Shown piece by piece: positions 1-10,910 of a stretch of DNA of 64,000 nt. Below the pieces are notes generated by a model. The model was not told the origin of the DNA. It saw nothing but the letters and a program-made list of their open reading frames with translations, and made no database searches. Origin of the DNA: Falsiroseomonas bella (GTDB lineage: Bacteria > Pseudomonadota > Alphaproteobacteria > Acetobacterales > Acetobacteraceae); assembly GCF_003173615.1 (NCBI RefSeq), contig NZ_QGNA01000003.1, forward strand, positions 62,001 through 126,000, read 5' to 3'. The first letter of the stretch is position 1, and each line of letters opens with the position of its first letter. The position numbers were made by a program, and so were the translations under genes.

Positions 1-3000
1 GGCCGGGCGACGACCTGATCGTCGGCGGAGGCGGCGATGATCTCTTCCGCTACGCCCGCGGCGACGGCGATGACCGGATCGACGCGCGCGGCACCGGCCA
101 TAGCGTCATCGCGCTTGCCGACTACACCGTTGCGGACGTGGCTTCCGCAGTGCGCGGCGGTCCGAACAGTCTGGATCTCGTCGTGACCTTCGCGGAGGGC
201 GGAGACCGGCTGCTGCTGGTCGGGGCGCTTGGCGGCCCCGGTTCGGCGCAGGACAGCCTGATCATCCACTTCGCCGATGGCACATCCTGGGACCGCTCGG
301 CCATGCGTGCCAGGGCGATCGAGGACATCGAGGGGCTGGGCGACGACAATATCTATGGCTTCGATGGTGCGGACCTGGTCGACCTGTCGGGTGGCAACGA
401 CTTCGCATCCGGCTTCGCCGGCGCGGATCGCTTCGTCTTCTCGGCCGGGGACGGTCACGACCGCATCGAGGACAGTGGCCTTGGTGCGCATGAGGTGGAC
501 ATCGTCGAGTTTGTCGGGCTCGATGCCGCCGATGCCACCGTCAGCCGGCTCTTCCGTGGCAGCGACACCGTCGTCATCCGCTTCGCCGGGAACGAGGCTG
601 ACAGCCTGACGGTCGTTGACGCGCTCGCCGGCGATGCGCGCTCGATCGAGACCTACCTGTTCGCCGGCGGCACCGCGTGGACGCGCGAGACCATCCTGGC
701 GCTCCTCGACAACAGCCCCGCGATTGCGCGGGACGATGGCTACTACTCGGTCGTCACCGGCAGCGCGCTGACGGTGCTTGCATCCGACGTGCTGCGCAAC
801 GACTTCGATGCCGACGATGACAGCCTGCGGATCGTCGCGGTCGATGGCAGCCCGAACGGCACCGCGGTTCTGGACACATCGGGCAACATCGTCTTCACGC
901 CGGGCGAAGGCTTCACCGGCGCAACCGCGTTCACCTATCGTATCACCGACGATCGCAACGCCTTTGCCGAGGCGTCCGTCTACGTCAATGTCCGGCCGAT
1001 CGCGGAAGCGCGCGACGACGACGGCTTCCTTGTCGCCGAGGATGACTTCACGAGCATCCGCGTCGAGCGGCTCCTCTCCAACGACATTGACGGCGATCGC
1101 ATGATCGTCGGGCAGGTGTTCGGGGCGGTTGGCGGGACCGTCTCGCTATCGAGCGACGGTGACATCGGCTTCACGCCCGATGCGGACTATGTCGGCCCCG
1201 CGCGCTTCAGCTATGCCGCGAACACACCGGAAGGCGGCCGGGCCGAGGCGACAGTCCATCTCACTGTCACGCCGGTCAATGACGTGCCTATTGCGCGGAA
1301 CGACCGTGGCCTCGTCACGGACGAGAATGTCGCGATCACGGTGAACCCGGGAATTCTCATCGCCAACGACGATGATGTCGACGGTGATCGTCTGACGCTG
1401 CATGAGGTGCAGTCCTCGGCCCAGATCCTCGTGTCGATCAATGCGGCAGGAAACATCGTCGTCGCGCCGCGCGGCGAGTTCTTCGGCGAGGGCAGCTTCA
1501 CCTACGCCGTGATCGACGAAGCCGGGGCGGTCTCGGCCTTCGCCACCGCGACGGTGGTGGTGCGCCCTGTCAATGATGCACCGGTGGCGAATGATGACCG
1601 ATTCGAACTGACCGAGGCCGGCGACCCGATCATGGAGGACAACCCGATCGTCCTCAGCCTGTCCAGGCTGGTCGCCAACGACATCGACATAGATGGTGAC
1701 GACCTCGTGCTGACGGATGCGCGGCTTGCCGTAGGTGGTGCCGTGCGGCTGCTCGACAACCAGACGGTTCTCTTTGAGCCCACGGCCAACTTCAACGGCG
1801 TGGCGAGCTTCCAGTATCGCGTCGACGATGGCCAGGGCGGCAGTGACACCGCGGTGGCGAGCATCATCTATCAGCCGGTCAACGACCGTCCGAACGCCCG
1901 GAATGATCACTATGGCGACGAGGATTTCTATTTTCTCCGCGGCGTCGAGGATGTTCCGATCGAGATCCCCATCGCAGAGTTGCTCAAGAACGACAGCGAC
2001 GTCGAGGGCTTCGCCGTCACCTTCGAGAATGCGACCGGCGCCGTCCATGGCGACATCGCGATCGTGGACGACAGGATCATCTTCACGCCGGACCAGGATT
2101 TCTCCGGCGAAGCGACGTTCGGCTACTCCATCACCGACCCGGAGGGGCTCGTCGACGGCGCTCTCGTGACGCTGTTCTTCGCGGGCAACGAGAACGAGGC
2201 GCCGATCGCCGTTGCCGATCAGTTCCTCGTTCCCGAGGACATTCCGGTGACGCTCCGTCTCTCGACGTTGCTTGGTAACGACACCGACGCGGATGGCGAC
2301 GAGCTCCGGGTCATCGGGTGGCGCAGCCTCAACGGTCTTGGAGATGTATTCAAGTTCGGCGGCGCCGCGGCAGGGCCGGTCAACGGGACGATCGAGCTCG
2401 ACGCAAACGGCGACTTGCTGTTCTCCCCGAACATCGACGCGACCTTCAGTTCGGGCTTCGTCTATATCATTTCCGATGGTGCCGACGGCACCGCCGAGGG
2501 CTTCATCGATCTCGTCATTGTGCCGTCGAACGACGATCCGACGGTTGTTGATGATCCGGGCTTCGTCACCCCTTTCGACATTCCGCTGGTCATTCGCGTC
2601 GCCGACCTGGTGTTCAACGACTTCGACATCGAGCAGGCGGACACCGACGGCGATGGTGTGCGCGACGCCGACCTCGACGACCCCGACCGGCCACGCCCCA
2701 CTTTCGTCAGCGTGGATGCGATCCTCGATCCTGCGGAGCTTGCGCAGGGTCATCGCGTGGAGGTCGGCTCATTCGAGATCGTGGCCTTCCGCGGGGAGGA
2801 GTTCCTCGTCGCCCGTTTCCTGCCCGGATTCACCGGCCCGGTCACGATCGAGTATCGCATCGCCGATGACGAAGGCCTGGAGGATGTCGGCTTCGCCTAC
2901 GCGACTGTGGCCGACTACTATGGGGACGAGCTCTCGGGCACGCCGCTTGTCGACTACATCGAAGGTAACCAGCGTGACGAGACGATCCGCGGCTATCGGC

Positions 3001-6000
3001 GCGATGACTGGGTGGTCGCCAGGGACGGCGACGACCTGATCGAGACCGGGACCGGGGACGACCGCATCGAGGCTGGCAACGGCGACGACACCATCGATGC
3101 CGGCGACGGCGGCGACGATATCCGCGGCGGCGACGGCTTCGACCTCGTTCGCTTCGCAGGGTCAAATGTCGGGGTGCGGGCCGATCTCCAGACGCTTGTC
3201 GGCCAAGGTGGCTTCGCCCAGGGCGATGTCTATGCGGGCGTCGAGGGTCTGGAGGGTACGCTGTTCAGCGACTCGCTCGGCGGAGACGACGCGGGTAACA
3301 GTCTCGCTGGCCTCGGCGGCAACGATGAGCTCGAAGGGCGCGGCGGCGGCGATACGCTCGCCGGCGGGTCGGGGAACGACCTCCTTGATGGCGGGGCGGG
3401 CGCGGACCTTCTGGACGGTGGCGACGGGAGCGATACGGCAAGTTTCTTCTCTTCCGATGATGCGGTGCAGATTTCGCTTGCCGCCCGCAGTGCGGCCGGC
3501 GGCTGGGCCGAGGGCGACATCCTCTCGAACGTCGAGAACCTTGTCGGCAGTGCCTTCGACGATCTCCTCGAGGGCGACGGGCACGCCAATACCCTCTCCG
3601 GCGAGCGCGGCGACGACACGCTGATAGGCGGAACGGGCGACGACGTGTTGTCGGGCGGGCGCGGTGCGGATCAGCTCATCGGCGGCGACGGCACGGACAT
3701 CGCCGACTACACGCTCTCGAGCGACGGTATCGCCATTGACATCGCGGCTGGCACGGCCGGGGGCGGCGATGCGGAAGGCGACACCCTGAGCGGCATTGAC
3801 ATTGTCCAAGCGAGCTATCACGCGGACACGCTACTTGGTGACGACGGCGACAACCGTCTTCGCGGCAGCCGCGGCGCCGATATCCTCGACGGCCGTGGCG
3901 GAGCCGATGCGGCCGACTATGCGCGGGCCGAGGAAGCCGTGAAGGTGGACCTGGCTCTCGGGCGTGGGCTCGCCGGCGAGGCGTTGGGCGACGCGCTGAC
4001 ATCGATCGAGATGCTCATCGGATCGGCGTTCGAGGACACCCTGATCGGGTCGGCGGCCGACGAGGCGTTCGAGGGCGGCTTCGGTGCCGACCTTCTGCAG
4101 GGCGGCTTCGGTTCCGACGACTACCGCTTCGGCTTCGACAGCGCGGAAGACCGGATCGCGGAGACGGGCGATGCCGCCGATATCGACCGCCTGGTGCTGG
4201 GCGCTGGGATCGCGGCCAAGGATGTGTCGCTGCTGCGGATCGGCGACGATCTCTTCGTGGAGATCGAGCGCGACGACGGATTCCTCATCGACACCGTCAC
4301 GGTAGCTCACCACTTCCTGGGCGAAGAGTCCGGCATCGAGTTCATCGCCTTCGCCGATGGGACATCGTGGAGCAGGGCCGACATCGAGGATCGGCTGCGG
4401 ATCGGCCGCTTCAACGCGCTCGACGACATCTTCCGGCTGGGGGTCGAGGACGAGGTCGCGCTGATCGATCCGGCGGAGTTGATCCGCAACGACGCCGAGG
4501 CCGGTACTGACGAGCTCGTTCTCGTCTCTGTCCAGCAGCCGCGCTCCGGCACCGTCTGGATCGCCGAAGATGGAAGGATCGCCTTCCAGGGCAGCCAGGA
4601 CCACTACGGCGATGCCTTCTTCAGCTACACGGTGCGCGATCCCCTCGGCCGTGAGTCGACGGCACGGGTCGAGGTGAACCTCGCACCCGTCAATGACGCC
4701 CCCGTCGCGGTTGACGATCCGCTCGTCTACGGGCTCGAGGATGTGCCGCTCCGGATCCGCCTCGAGAACCTGCTTGCGAACGACTACGACGTGGATGGCG
4801 ACCGCGAGCAGGAAGGCCTTCGGATCATCAGCGCCGCGCCGCTGACGAATGCGGCGGGCGCACCGCTTCGCCCCTACAAGAACGAGGATTACGAGGGCGA
4901 GGCGACGGACGCGACGTGGAGGTTTGACGGCCAATACATCGAGCTTCTGTCGCGGCCCGACCATTTCGGTTTCGCCGGCTTCCGCTACACCCTCGCCGAC
5001 GCCTCCGGGGCGACGAGCACGGCGGATGTCGAGATCTACTTCGCCCCGGTCAACGATGCGCCCCGCATCACGAGTGGTCGCGCGGTGGTCAAGCTCGAGG
5101 AGACGACAACCTTCACCGTCGATCAGCTGATGGCGAAGGTTTACGACGTGGAGGGCGACGCCTTCGAGTTCGTCGGCCTGCACCTCGCGGCGGACGGCAA
5201 CGCCTCCGACAACGGCGTGGAAGCTTTCGACGCGGCGACTGGCACGATCGCCTTCACGCCGTTCGCGCTGGGCGACGCCTCGATCGCCTTCGATGTGATC
5301 GATGCCCGCGGTGCGGAGGCGACCCTGTCCTTCGGCATACGCGTACGGCCGCAGAACCTGCCGCCGGATGCACGTGACGACTACGGCCTGCGGATGTTGC
5401 AGGACGAGACCATTGTCATCGATCCTGCCGGCCTGATCCTCAACGATACCGATCCCGACGGCGATCCGCTGAGCTTCGTCGATGTCTATCGCTTTGCCGT
5501 CAACGGCAAGGTCCGTGTCAACGCGGATGGCATGATCGAGTTTGCGGCGAAGCCGGACTACAACGGCGCGGCAAGCTTCGAGTACACGGTGAGCGACGGG
5601 CGCGGCGGAACCGACACAGCCGTCGTTCACCTCACGATCCTGCCGCGCAACAGCGGGCCGGTGCTGCGGAACGACGTGGTGCGCGGCCTCGAGGACGGAC
5701 CGCAATACGTCATCCCGGCCGAAGCCTTCGGCAACGATCTCGACGTCGACGGTGACGTGATCTTCTTCGAGAACACCGAGCTGCTCGGCGTTGTGACGAC
5801 CCGTTTCCTCTCGTCCGACTACATGGTCGAGGCGAAGGCGGGGAACAACCGCGCGCTGCCGGACTGGCTGAGTTTCGATGCCGAGACATTGACGTTCGGC
5901 GGCGCCGTGCCGGAGGAGGTGACGACGCCGGTCGATGTCGCGGTCTTCCTCCATGATCCATCCAACGGCGCGGTGCACCCCTTCCGCTTCGCCTTTGGCC

Positions 6001-9000
6001 CGGACGACGCGGCCGAGCTTGCGGCAGGGCTCTCGGTCGCCGATGTCGTGCTTGGCGGCTTCACGCTTCGGCAGCCCTATGTCTGGACGCTCGATGATGA
6101 CGGGGACGGGGTTGCCACCTTCGACATCTCGCAGGGCAGCTTCGCCGCGGCGCGGGTCGGCGGGCGTCCGCTGCCCGAGTGGCTCGGCTTCGATGCCGCC
6201 ACCCGCAGCTTCTTCCTGACCGGTTTCGAGCCCGATGCGGACGCGGACCCGGTCCGCATCCAGGTCACGTTCACTCCCGACCGCGCGGCGGACCTGCCTG
6301 AGCATGTCTACCGGGCAACCCAGCGCGGCTTCACCGTCGAGTTCCTGATCGATCCCAGTGCGCCGCTGGATCCGGCGATCAACGCCATTCTCGCCAACGA
6401 CGCGCTGCTCGACGCGCAGGGACTTTTTGGCATCGACCTCTCGGGTGCGAGCTCCCTTGTCGCTACGCGCGAAAGCGGGGCACCGCTCGATAGCTGGCTG
6501 GGCTTCGACCCGGAGAGCTTGAGCTTCACCGGCATGCCGCCGTCGAGCTATGTCGGCGCCGTGCCGGTGCGCATTGCCGTCGCAGGGGATGGCCTGCCGG
6601 CGATGTGGATCATCACCGAGGCGGTGGTGGACCAGACCTTCGTGGTGGACGACGAGGCGGACGGTTTCGCGGTTGCCGACCTGCCTGAGCGCATCGACCT
6701 GACCACGCCGGTGGACTTCAACGGCTCGGTCGCATTCATCTACGACGCCGCTGACGAGAAGGGGGGCAGGTCGGCGGAGCCCGCGATCATCGTCTTCAAT
6801 GTGGCGCCGCAGCGCGAGCTTCCACGCGGCGTCGCGGATCGCTTCGAGCTGTTCGAGAACGGGTCGACGTCCTTCCGCATCGCGACACTGGTCGACAACG
6901 ACCGGGACGATGACGGCGACCCGATGCGGGTGCTGGCGATCGCCCCGCCGAGCCATGGCGTCCTTGAGATCGAGTTGTCGTCCGTGGTGATTGGCCCGCC
7001 CGAAGGGTTCGAGCCCGTTCCGGGAGGGGCCTGGGGTGCAACCTTGGCGGATGGCTCCGCCCTGCCAGGCTGGATGGTGCTTGACGAGGTGACGGGCGCG
7101 ATCACCGCGACCGTCCCGCTCGACGTGCTCGCTGACTTCGCCATCCGCTTCACCAGCAGGTACGGGGTGACCACGCGGGAACAGGTCCGCCATCTGTCGC
7201 TGGACGGCAATGACGGAGCCGGCGCGACCTACACGCCAGAGGCCGGATTCGCCGGCACCGAGACGCTGCTCTACACCCTTACGGACAACCGCGAGGGTCC
7301 GGTGCAGGTCGGGCTGGAGCTTGAGGTGCTGTCGCTCCTCGACCCACCGCTCGCTGTCACCGATACCGTCGAAATGCGAGAAGACGGCGTGCTGGTGATC
7401 GACCCGGCGACGCTGATCGCGAACGACAGCGATGTCGACGGTGATCCCATCCGCTTCCTCGGCGTGCTGCAGCCCGTCAACGGGTCGGTCTCCTTCGAGG
7501 GTGGGCAGATCACCTTCGTTCCGACGCCAGATTTCGACGGGCTGGCGGGCTTCCGCTACGAGGTGACGGACGATCGGCACGGCGTCAGCCAGGGGCTCGT
7601 GGATGTCATCGTTCGCAGCACGAACCGCAGGCCGAACGCCGCCACCGACGTCTTCGCGACCGTCGAGGACGAGCCCTTCGAGTTCACCATCGCCGATCTG
7701 CTCGCCAATGACAGCGACCTGGATGGCGACGCGATCCGGTTCGTCTCCATCCAGTCGTCCATCGCCGACGCGCGGATCCTCGAGCTGCCCGACAACCGCT
7801 ACCAGTTCGTGCCGGACGAAAACATCAATGGGCCGCGCGAATTCCGCTATGTCATCACCGATGGCCGCCTGAGCACGAGCGGCACAATCCGCTTCGACAT
7901 CGCGGCGGTGAATGACGCGCCGATCGCGAACCCGGACGGGCTGTTCTTCGGCGAGCAGGACACGCCGCTCGTCATCGACTTCGCCGACATGCTGTTCAAC
8001 GACCGCGACGTCGAGGGCGACGCCTTCCGGATCGTCGAGGTGTTCGACGGCGACAACGGCACGGTCGCTCGCGACGGCAACACTGCCGTGTTCCTGGGCC
8101 GGCCGGGCTATTTCGGGGATGGCGGCTTCCACTATCGCGTCACCGACGATCTGGGCGCGACCAGCACCGGCTATGTCTCGGTGCTGGTCTTCCCGGAATT
8201 CGAAGTGCCGGTCGCCGTCTCCGATGCCGGCTTCGAGGTGCTCGAGGACGGCTTCATCGACATCGATCCCGCGGCGCTGATGGCGAATGACGACATCCCG
8301 GTCGGATCGGATGTCCGCTTCCTCGGCCTCACCGGGGCCGGCGTCACGTTGCTGGACAACGGCCGCTATCGCGTCGCGCCGGCCGCGGACTTCTTCGGCA
8401 CATTGACGCTTCGCTACGCGCTGACGAACGAGACCGGCTTCGCCGTTCCGACGACGGTCACCGTCGAGGTCCTCCCGGTGAGCGACGCTCCGACCGCCGT
8501 CGATGATGCGCTCACCATCCGGGAGAACGAGGTCCTTACCACCTTCGTCACCGTGCTGACCGGGAACGACTTCGATGTCGACCGCCAGGCGGGGACCCTG
8601 ACGCGCATTCTCGGCAGCCAGAACGTGGCCGTCGAGTTGTCGGGGGACGGACAGATCATCCTGACGCCGGCGCGGCATTTCAGCGGCGAGGCTTGGTTCG
8701 ACTACGAGCTGAAGGATTCGGGCGGCATCGCCGACGTCGCCCGCGTCAACGTCTCCGTCGAGGCACTGAACGACGCTCCGGTGATCACCGTGCCGCAGGT
8801 GCTGACCGGCAGCGAGGACGAACCCGTCTCGATCACCTTACCGGCAGGGTTCGTGACCGATCCTGACGGGGACGCGGTGCTCGTCGAATTCCGCTCTCCG
8901 GGCGGCGCGCCTCTGCCTGGGTGGCTGAGCTACGATCGTGCGACGAGGACGTTGGCGGGCACCCCGCCGGCCGACTTCAGCGGCTCGTTGCTGCTCGAGA

Positions 9001-10910
9001 TCGCGGCCAGCGACGGCACCGTCCAGGTGCTGGCCGAGGCGACGCTGGTGATCCAGCCTGTGAACGATGCGCCTGTGATCCTCTCGCCCGCCACCGCGCA
9101 GGTCGAAGCCGTGGAGAACACCACGGCCGTGGTTGTCGTGGCGGCGCGTGACGTGGAGCTGGACGCGATCGCCTATCGCATCGTCGGTGGCGACGATGCG
9201 GGGCTTTTCGTCATCGACGAGTCGAGCGGCGCGCTGGCCTTCCTCAGAAGCCCGGACTTCGAAGCCCCAGCCGACAAGGAATCGGACAACAACTACCAGG
9301 TGATCGTCGCCGCTTCGGATGGCGACCTCGAGACTTCGATGACGATCACGGTCGCTGTCCTTGACGGGAAGGACACGCAGACAGGGACGGGGCGGGCGGA
9401 CACGCTGCTTGGAACCGATGGCGCCGACCTCCTGATCGGCCGCGGTGGCGACGATGTCCTCGAGGGCGGTGACGGCGCGGATGAGCTGCGCGGCGTCCAG
9501 GGCGGCGACACCCTCGTCGGCGGGGCTGGCAATGACCTGCTCCGCGGCGGTGCAGGCGACGACCTTGCCCTCGGTGGCGAGGGCGATGATCGCCTTGATG
9601 GCGGCACCGGCGCCGACAGCCTGGAGGGCGGCGCCGGCAACGACACCTATTTCATCGACGATGCCGGCGATGTCGTGGTCGAACACGCCGCTGAAGGCAT
9701 CGACACCGCCGCCACCAGCATCAGCTACATGCTGGGTGGCGAGGTCGAGAGGCTGGTGCTGATCGGCACGGGCGCGGTCGACGGCACCGGCAACGCGCTG
9801 GACAACGTCCTGACCGGCAATGTCGCCGCCAACCTGCTCGCAGGTGAGGCGGGCAACGACACGATGTCCGGCGGCGCAGGCAGTGACACGCTGGTGGGAG
9901 GCGGCGGCGGCGACCGGATGGTCGGGGGCGCCGGCGCCGACAGTCTGCTGGGCGGTGCCGACGATGATGTCTACATCGTCGATGATCTCGGCGACGCCGT
10001 GGTCGAGCACGCGGCGGACGGCACCGACACCGTCAGGGCTAGCGTGAGCCATGTGCTGGGCCTCGAGGTCGAGAGGCTCACTCTGCTCGGCAGCGCCGCG
10101 ATTGATGGCACCGGCAACACGCTGGGCAACATTCTGGCAGGCAATGCGGCCGGCAACCTGCTTGCCGGGGAGGAGGGGAACGACACGCTTGCGGGTGGCG
10201 CCGGGAACGACACCCTCCGCGGTGGTGCAGGCAACGACTGGCTGGTGGGCGGCCCCGGTGCGGATAGCATGGCGGGCGGCGAGGGCGACGACACCTACCT
10301 GGTCGATGACGCCGGCGACCTCGTGGTCGAGCAGCCCGCGGAGGGCATGGACAGCGTCGCCGCCGGCATCAGCTACGTGCTTGACGCCGAGATCGAGGGG
10401 CTGCGGCTGACCGGCACCGCGGCGATCGACGGCACCGGCAATGCGCTGGACAATACCCTCGCCGGCAACGCTGCGGACAACCGTCTCGCCGGGGAGGATG
10501 GGAGCGACAGCCTCTCGGGTGGCGCAGGCGATGACACCTTGCTGGGTGGCGAAGGGCGCGACTGGCTGAGCGGCGGCAGGGGGTTCGATATCTTCCGGTA
10601 CGGCCTCGCCGCCGAGGGTGGCGACACCATCGCCGGCTACAGGCGGTGGGAAGACACGATCGAGGTGTCCGCCGCGGGCTTCGGCGGAGGGCTGGCTGCG
10701 GGCATGGATCTGGTCGAGGCGGGTCGCTACGTCGCGAACGCAACCGGGCTCGCCACATCGGGCCACGGTATCGGGCAGTTCGTGTTCGAGACCGATGCCA
10801 GGCTGCTCTGGTGGGACGCGGATGGCAGCGACGGTGCTTCGGCGGAGCTCATCGCCGACCTCACCGGCGCCACCGGCTGGACAGGCCGCGAGATCGTCGT
10901 CATCGCGTGA
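1..10910 (+). CDS. Giant RTX / tandem-95 (cadherin-like) surface adhesin, 5' truncated
   Basis: The reading frame is open from the first codon of the window (base 3), so the true start lies upstream; about 3,635 residues are visible. It opens in RTX nonapeptides (GGGGDD, GDGDDRI). About nineteen bacterial cadherin/tandem-95 modules follow, each with a 'NDxDxDGDxL ... FTPxxxFxG ... FxYxVxD ... PVNDAP' pattern. A second RTX block lies at about 2930-4390 and a third at 9385-10640. A 'PGWLxYDxxTRTLxGTPP' putative-Ig module is near 8900, and a cadherin-like module is at about 9070-9370. The tail (LLWWDADGSD, then REIVVIA) resembles the ends of type I-secreted RTX proteins. Expected role: Ca2+-stiffened secreted or surface adhesion/biofilm protein exported by a type I system. 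No HlyB-type exporter is in the window. Function is inferred from architecture only; the family assignment is firm. Confidence 0.93.
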   Translation, partial: PGDDLIVGGGGDDLFRYARGDGDDRIDARGTGHSVIALADYTVADVASAVRGGPNSLDLVVTFAEGGDRLLLVGALGGPGSAQDSLIIHFADGTSWDRSAMRARAIEDIEGLGDDNIYGFDGADLVDLSGGNDFASGFAGADRFVFSAGDGHDRIEDSGLGAHEVDIVEFVGLDAADATVSRLFRGSDTVVIRFAGNEADSLTVVDALAGDARSIETYLFAGGTAWTRETILALLDNSPAIARDDGYYSVVTGSALTVLASDVLRNDFDADDDSLRIVAVDGSPNGTAVLDTSGNIVFTPGEGFTGATAFTYRITDDRNAFAEASVYVNVRPIAEARDDDGFLVAEDDFTSIRVERLLSNDIDGDRMIVGQVFGAVGGTVSLSSDGDIGFTPDADYVGPARFSYAANTPEGGRAEATVHLTVTPVNDVPIARNDRGLVTDENVAITVNPGILIANDDDVDGDRLTLHEVQSSAQILVSINAAGNIVVAPRGEFFGEGSFTYAVIDEAGAVSAFATATVVVRPVNDAPVANDDRFELTEAGDPIMEDNPIVLSLSRLVANDIDIDGDDLVLTDARLAVGGAVRLLDNQTVLFEPTANFNGVASFQYRVDDGQGGSDTAVASIIYQPVNDRPNARNDHYGDEDFYFLRGVEDVPIEIPIAELLKNDSDVEGFAVTFENATGAVHGDIAIVDDRIIFTPDQDFSGEATFGYSITDPEGLVDGALVTLFFAGNENEAPIAVADQFLVPEDIPVTLRLSTLLGNDTDADGDELRVIGWRSLNGLGDVFKFGGAAAGPVNGTIELDANGDLLFSPNIDATFSSGFVYIISDGADGTAEGFIDLVIVPSNDDPTVVDDPGFVTPFDIPLVIRVADLVFNDFDIEQADTDGDGVRDADLDDPDRPRPTFVSVDAILDPAELAQGHRVEVGSFEIVAFRGEEFLVARFLPGFTGPVTIEYRIADDEGLEDVGFAYATVADYYGDELSGTPLVDYIEGNQRDETIRGYRRDDWVVARDGDDLIETGTGDDRIEAGNGDDTIDAGDGGDDIRGGDGFDLVRFAGSNVGVRADLQTLVGQGGFAQGDVYAGVEGLEGTLFSDSLGGDDAGNSLAGLGGNDELEGRGGGDTLAGGSGNDLLDGGAGADLLDGGDGSDTASFFSSDDAVQISLAARSAAGGWAEGDILSNVENLVGSAFDDLLEGDGHANTLSGERGDDTLIGGTGDDVLSGGRGADQLIGGDGTDIADYTLSSDGIAIDIAAGTAGGGDAEGDTLSGIDIVQASYHADTLLGDDGDNRLRGSRGADILDGRGGADAADYARAEEAVKVDLALGRGLAGEALGDALTSIEMLIGSAFEDTLIGSAADEAFEGGFGADLLQGGFGSDDYRFGFDSAEDRIAETGDAADIDRLVLGAGIAAKDVSLLRIGDDLFVEIERDDGFLIDTVTVAHHFLGEESGIEFIAFADGTSWSRADIEDRLRIGRFNALDDIFRLGVEDEVALIDPAELIRNDAEAGTDELVLVSVQQPRSGTVWIAEDGRIAFQGSQDHYGDAFFSYTVRDPLGRESTARVEVNLAPVNDAPVAVDDPLVYGLEDVPLRIRLENLLANDYDVDGDREQEGLRIISAAPLTNAAGAPLRPYKNEDYEGEATDATWRFDGQYIELLSRPDHFGFAGFRYTLADASGATSTADVEIYFAPVNDAPRITSGRAVVKLEETTTFTVDQLMAKVYDVEGDAFEFVGLHLAADGNASDNGVEAFDAATGTIAFTPFALGDASIAFDVIDARGAEATLSFGIRVRPQNLPPDARDDYGLRMLQDETIVIDPAGLILNDTDPDGDPLSFVDVYRFAVNGKVRVNADGMIEFAAKPDYNGAASFEYTVSDGRGGTDTAVVHLTILPRNSGPVLRNDVVRGLEDGPQYVIPAEAFGNDLDVDGDVIFFENTELLGVVTTRFLSSDYMVEAKAGNNRALPDWLSFDAETLTFGGAVPEEVTTPVDVAVFLHDPSNGAVHPFRFAFGPDDAAELAAGLSVADVVLGGFTLRQPYVWTLDDDGDGVATFDISQGSFAAARVGGRPLPEWLGFDAATRSFFLTGFEPDADADPVRIQVTFTPDRAADLPEHVYRATQRGFTVEFLIDPSAPLDPAINAILANDALLDAQGLFGIDLSGASSLVATRESGAPLDSWLGFDPESLSFTGMPPSSYVGAVPVRIAVAGDGLPAMWIITEAVVDQTFVVDDEADGFAVADLPERIDLTTPVDFNGSVAFIYDAADEKGGRSAEPAIIVFNVAPQRELPRGVADRFELFENGSTSFRIATLVDNDRDDDGDPMRVLAIAPPSHGVLEIELSSVVIGPPEGFEPVPGGAWGATLADGSALPGWMVLDEVTGAITATVPLDVLADFAIRFTSRYGVTTREQVRHLSLDGNDGAGATYTPEAGFAGTETLLYTLTDNREGPVQVGLELEVLSLLDPPLAVTDTVEMREDGVLVIDPATLIANDSDVDGDPIRFLGVLQPVNGSVSFEGGQITFVPTPDFDGLAGFRYEVTDDRHGVSQGLVDVIVRSTNRRPNAATDVFATVEDEPFEFTIADLLANDSDLDGDAIRFVSIQSSIADARILELPDNRYQFVPDENINGPREFRYVITDGRLSTSGTIRFDIAAVNDAPIANPDGLFFGEQDTPLVIDFADMLFNDRDVEGDAFRIVEVFDGDNGTVARDGNTAVFLGRPGYFGDGGFHYRVTDDLGATSTGYVSVLVFPEFEVPVAVSDAGFEVLEDGFIDIDPAALMANDDIPVGSDVRFLGLTGAGVTLLDNGRYRVAPAADFFGTLTLRYALTNETGFAVPTTVTVEVLPVSDAPTAVDDALTIRENEVLTTFVTVLTGNDFDVDRQAGTLTRILGSQNVAVELSGDGQIILTPARHFSGEAWFDYELKDSGGIADVARVNVSVEALNDAPVITVPQVLTGSEDEPVSITLPAGFVTDPDGDAVLVEFRSPGGAPLPGWLSYDRATRTLAGTPPADFSGSLLLEIAASDGTVQVLAEATLVIQPVNDAPVILSPATAQVEAVENTTAVVVVAARDVELDAIAYRIVGGDDAGLFVIDESSGALAFLRSPDFEAPADKESDNNYQVIVAASDGDLETSMTITVAVLDGKDTQTGTGRADTLLGTDGADLLIGRGGDDVLEGGDGADELRGVQGGDTLVGGAGNDLLRGGAGDDLALGGEGDDRLDGGTGADSLEGGAGNDTYFIDDAGDVVVEHAAEGIDTAATSISYMLGGEVERLVLIGTGAVDGTGNALDNVLTGNVAANLLAGEAGNDTMSGGAGSDTLVGGGGGDRMVGGAGADSLLGGADDDVYIVDDLGDAVVEHAADGTDTVRASVSHVLGLEVERLTLLGSAAIDGTGNTLGNILAGNAAGNLLAGEEGNDTLAGGAGNDTLRGGAGNDWLVGGPGADSMAGGEGDDTYLVDDAGDLVVEQPAEGMDSVAAGISYVLDAEIEGLRLTGTAAIDGTGNALDNTLAGNAADNRLAGEDGSDSLSGGAGDDTLLGGEGRDWLSGGRGFDIFRYGLAAEGGDTIAGYRRWEDTIEVSAAGFGGGLAAGMDLVEAGRYVANATGLATSGHGIGQFVFETDARLLWWDADGSDGASAELIADLTGATGWTGREIVVIA
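9630..10575 (+). repeat. Three in-frame 324-bp repeats in the RTX adhesin C-terminus
   Basis: Corresponding codons (the Tyr of DTYF, DVYI and DTYL) fall at 9648, 9972 and 10296, an exact 324-bp (108-residue) spacing. Each unit reads: aspartate-rich beta strand with VDDAGD, a VVEHAAEG turn, SYxLGxEVExLxLxGT, then IDGTGNxLxNxLxGNA and several GGxGND nonapeptides. The third copy is cut short by the C-terminal tail. The units are clearly homologous but not identical at the DNA level, so the duplication is not very recent. Confidence 0.85.

Noticed and set aside
3831-8678. A 1,615-codon open frame antisense to the giant adhesin (and similar long antisense frames at 1146-2753 and 8838-11567)
   Set aside because: The composition is Arg/His/Asp/Val-rich without any domain, it mirrors the repeat periodicity of the sense gene, and high GC content suppresses stop codons on the opposite strand.
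9400-10600. Regular short DNA repeats resembling a CRISPR array or tandem satellite
   Set aside because: The periodicity is the 27-base codon pattern of RTX nonapeptides inside one open reading frame; there are no unique spacers.
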